Below are positions 5,154 to 7,009 of a stretch of DNA of 7,009 nt, piece after piece. The stretch is from an uncultured Candidatus Woesearchaeota archaeon (GTDB lineage Archaea > Nanobdellota > Nanobdellia > Woesearchaeales > 21-14-0-10-32-9): positions 1-7,009 of the forward strand of contig CAITEO010000036.1 in NCBI GenBank assembly GCA_903891505.1. The letters run 5' to 3'. Positions within the stretch are counted from its first letter, which is position 1. Each line of letters starts with the position of its first letter. The translations under genes were made by a program, and so were the position numbers. The notes under the pieces are model-generated. The model saw only the letters and a program-made list of their open reading frames with translations. It made no database searches and was not told where the DNA came from.

Positions 5154-5435
5154 ATGACTGAAGACAACATAATATTCATCGGAACGAAGCCATTCATGAA
5201 CTACGTGACGAGTATTGTTGTGCAGTTCACAACTAAGAGCGCCCAGGAAGTTATAGTCAAAGCCAGAGGAAAGTTCATATCAAGAGCAGTTGATGTTTCA
5301 GAGGTTGCTCTTAAAAGATTTCTTCAAGATCAAATAATTGTAAAGGACATAAGAACGAACTCTGAAGAATTCAAGAACGAAGAGGGACGCTTGGTTCGAG
5401 TTTCGACGATTGAAATTGTGCTTGTGAAGAAATAA
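5154..5435 (+). CDS. albA: DNA/RNA-binding chromatin protein Alba
   Basis: Alba is a small dimeric protein that coats archaeal DNA and also binds RNA. The 93 residues cover the whole family fold: the N-terminal FIGTKPFMNYV motif (8-18), the central KARGKFISRAVDVSEVALKRF core (about 36-56) and the closing STIEIVLVKK strand. The family's Lys-Lys pair, of which Lys16 in Sulfolobus Alba is acetylated, is here Thr11-Lys12, so the first lysine is missing and that control should not apply. Its nearness to a ribosomal protein gene fits constitutive high expression. A T-tract ends the operon about 30 bp downstream. Confidence 0.95.
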   Translation: MTEDNIIFIGTKPFMNYVTSIVVQFTTKSAQEVIVKARGKFISRAVDVSEVALKRFLQDQIIVKDIRTNSEEFKNEEGRLVRVSTIEIVLVKK

Positions 5436-5464
5436 ATATAAGTTAGGATATTAATCAATAATTC

Positions 5465-5473
5465 TTTTTTTTT
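5465..5473 (+). terminator. T-tract terminator of the rps17e-alba operon
   Basis: Nine consecutive T's about 30 bp after the alba stop, followed by further T-rich sequence, as expected for archaeal intrinsic termination. Confidence 0.65.
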
Positions 5474-5490
5474 CAATATTTTTCTAAACA

Positions 5491-5498
5491 TTTATTAA
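5491..5498 (+). promoter_or_regulatory. TATA box before the tRNA fragment and tRNA-Arg
   Basis: TTTATTAA centred about 29 bp before 5524, where a tRNA-like 5' end begins. A second TTTATTAA at 5590-5597 is centred about 52 bp before the intact tRNA-Arg and would give a leader of about 25 nt. A weaker TTAACTAT at 5613-5620 is better placed for the intact tRNA. Confidence 0.5.
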
Positions 5499-5523
5499 TG
5501 AAACGATTCTCTTGATTATCTAT

Positions 5524-5546
5524 GGGCCTGTAGCATAGCTTGGATA
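5524..5546 (+). pseudogene. tRNA 5' fragment (acceptor strand and partial D arm)
   Basis: The first 23 bases read like a tRNA 5' end: GGGCCTG, TA, GCA, then a D loop with CTTGGATA. They match the first 23 bases of the tRNA-Arg at 5646 at 17 positions. After that no D-stem partner (TGC), anticodon arm or CAGGCCC acceptor strand appears. A GGTTCGTAT stretch at 5553-5561 faintly recalls a T loop but its stem is poor. It is therefore a broken tRNA, or a 5' half whose 3' half is elsewhere. It has a well-placed TATA box of its own. Confidence 0.6.
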
Positions 5547-5645
5547 TAATATTGGTTCGTATATAATATATTGGGTGATTTTCGACAAATTTATTAACAA
5601 TCCTTTTTTACCTTAACTATTCCTCCATTTGTTTTTATTCATATT

Positions 5646-5741
5646 GGGCACTTAGTATAGTCTGGATAGTACTTTCGGCTTCGGAAAGTCCAAAAGACTT
5701 GATGCTACCGAAGAAGGGGGGTTCAAATCCTCCAGTGCTCA
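5646..5741 (+). tRNA. trnR-TCG: tRNA-Arg(TCG) with a 22-nt intron
   Basis: The acceptor strands GGGCACT (5646-5652) and AGTGCTC (5734-5740) pair with one G-U; discriminator A is at 5741 and CCA is not encoded. The D stem is GTA/TAC around a loop with CTGGATAG. The anticodon stem is TTCGG (5674-5678) with CCGAA (5708-5712); the spliced loop CTTCGGA gives anticodon TCG (5681-5683), reading CGA Arg. The T arm is GGGGG-TTCAAAT-CCTCC with one G-U, and the variable loop is only four bases. The mature length is 74 nt. The 3' end overlaps the stop codon of the convergent gene 5739-6953 by three bases, a configuration often met where elements integrate at tRNA genes. Confidence 0.92.
5685..5706 (+). 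other. tRNA-Arg intron at 37/38 with BHB-like splice motif
   Basis: A 5-bp intron stem AAGTC/GACTT (5686-5690, 5696-5700) closes the loop CAAAA. Below it, bulge GGA (5683-5685) faces helix CTTC/GATG (5679-5682, 5701-5704; one T-T mismatch), then bulge CTA (5705-5707). Cutting after the second base of each bulge removes exactly 22 nt. Confidence 0.82.
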
Positions 5742-6953
5742 TATATTTATCTTATAATATTTATTGAAAAATGTGTGTACGCCACATATTGATAATTGGG
5801 GCATTTTAGCATCAATTTTTTTAATATAATTTGTATTTTCGTGATTTTTGTACTCGATGCACCAAATTTCAAACATATCTTCGAATAATGTGTTCATATC
5901 TTTGTAGTCATAATTTCTGATAACATATTCTAAGGTTTTTGCGAAATATATGAATAGTAATGTTTTTTCATTGGTTCTCAATTCATTGTTTCTCACTTCT
6001 TCATTATAGGGTGAATTCCAAGAGTTCAATTCTAATTCTATATTTTGAAATAATTTATCTAATGCTTCAATGTGTGTGTATCCCCCGAACTCTTTAATTT
6101 TAATTGTGTTATTCATTAGAGCTAAATAGTCTTCTTTTGTTTTAACATATTTCTTTTCTATTTCGCTTGGATTAGTTATATTAGCAATATCTGTTTTTTT
6201 ATTTGATTCTTTTTTTACTTCTTTAGCAAATTTTTCTTCAATATATTCTTGTTTAATATACCATCTATCAATATATCTAATCAAATCGGGAGCTTTGATA
6301 TTAATCAAAAGTGGCATTAATTTTTGTTTAGTTTTACTAATTAAGGTTTCAGAGTTGCTATCGACCCTTACCATCTTGTTTCCGTAATAATCTAGTGCGG
6401 TTTCTAGAATGAGTTTATTTAACAATGAAGGAAATATACTTTTTTGATTAAAATTTTTAAATAATTCAAAAAGAGATTTATAATATTTATATGGTTCAAA
6501 TTCATTTATGCGTATAGTCATTTCGAGTTTTTTATGATTGATGCGTTTGTCTCTTAGTAATTTGGGTATGCTATTTTTTAAATATTTATTTTTCTTTTCC
6601 AGGTTTAAAATATATTCTTTATTTATTTCTCGTTTGAACTTCTTGAGTTTTAATTTTTGTTCTATTGCTTTTTTAGTTATATAACCTAAATATAGTGCAT
6701 ATACTTGATTGTATGTGGCTGTTTGATTTATTGTATAATAGGGTTTTCTTTTATCTATGCTGTTTTCGATTCTTTGAATTAGATGTAGTTTGTCGCATAA
6801 TAGGTTCTTGTATTTCTGTTGCCATACTGTTTTTTTAATCTTACATTGATGCAGAAATTCTGATGGTTCGCAATATCTCATATCTTTCTTTAAGAGATAT
6901 ATGCATATTTTTAATGCGTCTTTACTTCTTTCAAGCGTTAGAGTACGTTTCAT
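5739..6953 (-). CDS. Unrecognised 404-residue protein with a possible N-terminal winged helix
   Basis: I do not recognise the family. Residues about 9-75 have the layout of a winged helix-turn-helix: helix SKDALKICIYLLKK, a short EPSEFLHQC helix, a longer KTVWQQKYKNLLCDKLHLIQR helix, then a wing ending KRKPYYTI, so DNA binding is plausible. The rest is helical, rich in Lys, Asn, Ile and Tyr, with no membrane segment or catalytic motif that I can name. The sequence is visibly more A+T-rich than the neighbours (hand count 9 G+C in 6421-6480 and 16 in 6661-6720, against 23 in 3181-3240), which suggests foreign origin. The start at 6953 is supported by TTATATAA centred about 27 bp upstream. The stop overlaps the tRNA-Arg 3' end. 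It may be a gene of an integrated virus or plasmid. Confidence 0.75.
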   Translation of the reverse strand: MKRTLTLERSKDALKICIYLLKKDMRYCEPSEFLHQCKIKKTVWQQKYKNLLCDKLHLIQRIENSIDKRKPYYTINQTATYNQVYALYLGYITKKAIEQKLKLKKFKREINKEYILNLEKKNKYLKNSIPKLLRDKRINHKKLEMTIRINEFEPYKYYKSLFELFKNFNQKSIFPSLLNKLILETALDYYGNKMVRVDSNSETLISKTKQKLMPLLINIKAPDLIRYIDRWYIKQEYIEEKFAKEVKKESNKKTDIANITNPSEIEKKYVKTKEDYLALMNNTIKIKEFGGYTHIEALDKLFQNIELELNSWNSPYNEEVRNNELRTNEKTLLFIYFAKTLEYVIRNYDYKDMNTLFEDMFEIWCIEYKNHENTNYIKKIDAKMPQLSICGVHTFFNKYYKINI

Positions 6954-6975
6954 TTTTCTAATTTAGTATATTCAG

Positions 6976-6983
6976 TTATATAA
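6976..6983 (-). promoter_or_regulatory. TATA box of the 404-residue protein gene
   Basis: TTATATAA centred about 27 bp before the ATG at 6953, implying a leaderless mRNA. The flanking DNA is so A+T-rich that other TATA-like matches exist, for instance at 6988-6997. Confidence 0.5.
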
Positions 6984-7009
6984 TAATTATATAAATATTA
7001 TCTAGTTTA

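Noticed and set aside
5547..5575. T-arm of a tRNA around GGTTCGTAT
   Set aside because: The stem has a mismatch and wobble pairs, the loop lacks the usual A58, and no acceptor strand follows; at best a degraded remnant.
5524..5741. One long tRNA reading from the 5524 fragment through an intron to the tRNA-Arg 3' end
   Set aside because: GGGCCTG pairs poorly with AGTGCTC, the D stem of the fragment is incomplete, and a complete tRNA-Arg with its own matching 5' strand begins at 5646.

Overview
The window looks like a compact, A+T-rich archaeal chromosome. It carries aIF2 subunit gamma, the repair endonuclease NucS/EndoMS, ribosomal protein eS17 (S17e) and the chromatin protein Alba. It also has two tRNA genes without encoded CCA, whose introns sit at 37/38 and can fold into the bulge-helix-bulge (BHB) structure cut by the archaeal splicing endonuclease. 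TATA boxes lie about 27 bp upstream of several start codons, so many mRNAs are probably leaderless. Small size, tight packing and several unfamiliar proteins would suit a DPANN-type archaeon, but that placement is inference.

Left part (1-2187, mostly minus strand): a possible fragment of a gene running off the left edge; aIF2-gamma (189-1751) with an unusual Lys/Glu/His-rich N-terminal extension of about 110 residues; and an intron-containing tRNA-Ser(CGA) (1838-2010). The 5' end of this tRNA is duplicated 142 bp upstream. The outer, partial copy has the clear promoter and the complete copy does not. The spacer and the intron are filled with short perfect palindromes, mostly with three-base loops; two more of the same design lie at 72-106.

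Middle part (2188-5473): a leaderless plus-strand pair, made of a four-helix membrane protein with a duplicated charged segment and a C-terminal His/Cys zinc-type module (2341-3306), then an unrecognised 229-residue protein with a good Shine-Dalgarno site (3323-4012). nucS converges on this pair (4025-4918, minus). Its 5' end abuts the promoter of the plus-strand rps17e-alba operon (4950-5435), which ends at a T-tract.

Right part (5474-7009): a promoter followed by a 5' tRNA fragment with no 3' partner (5524-5546), then an intact tRNA-Arg(TCG) with a 22-nt intron (5646-5741), then a very A+T-rich minus-strand gene (5739-6953) whose stop codon overlaps the tRNA 3' end. That gene may mark the edge of an element integrated at the tRNA. 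The most unusual theme is that both tRNA genes follow a promoter-bearing partial tRNA 5' end, 122 and 142 bp upstream.
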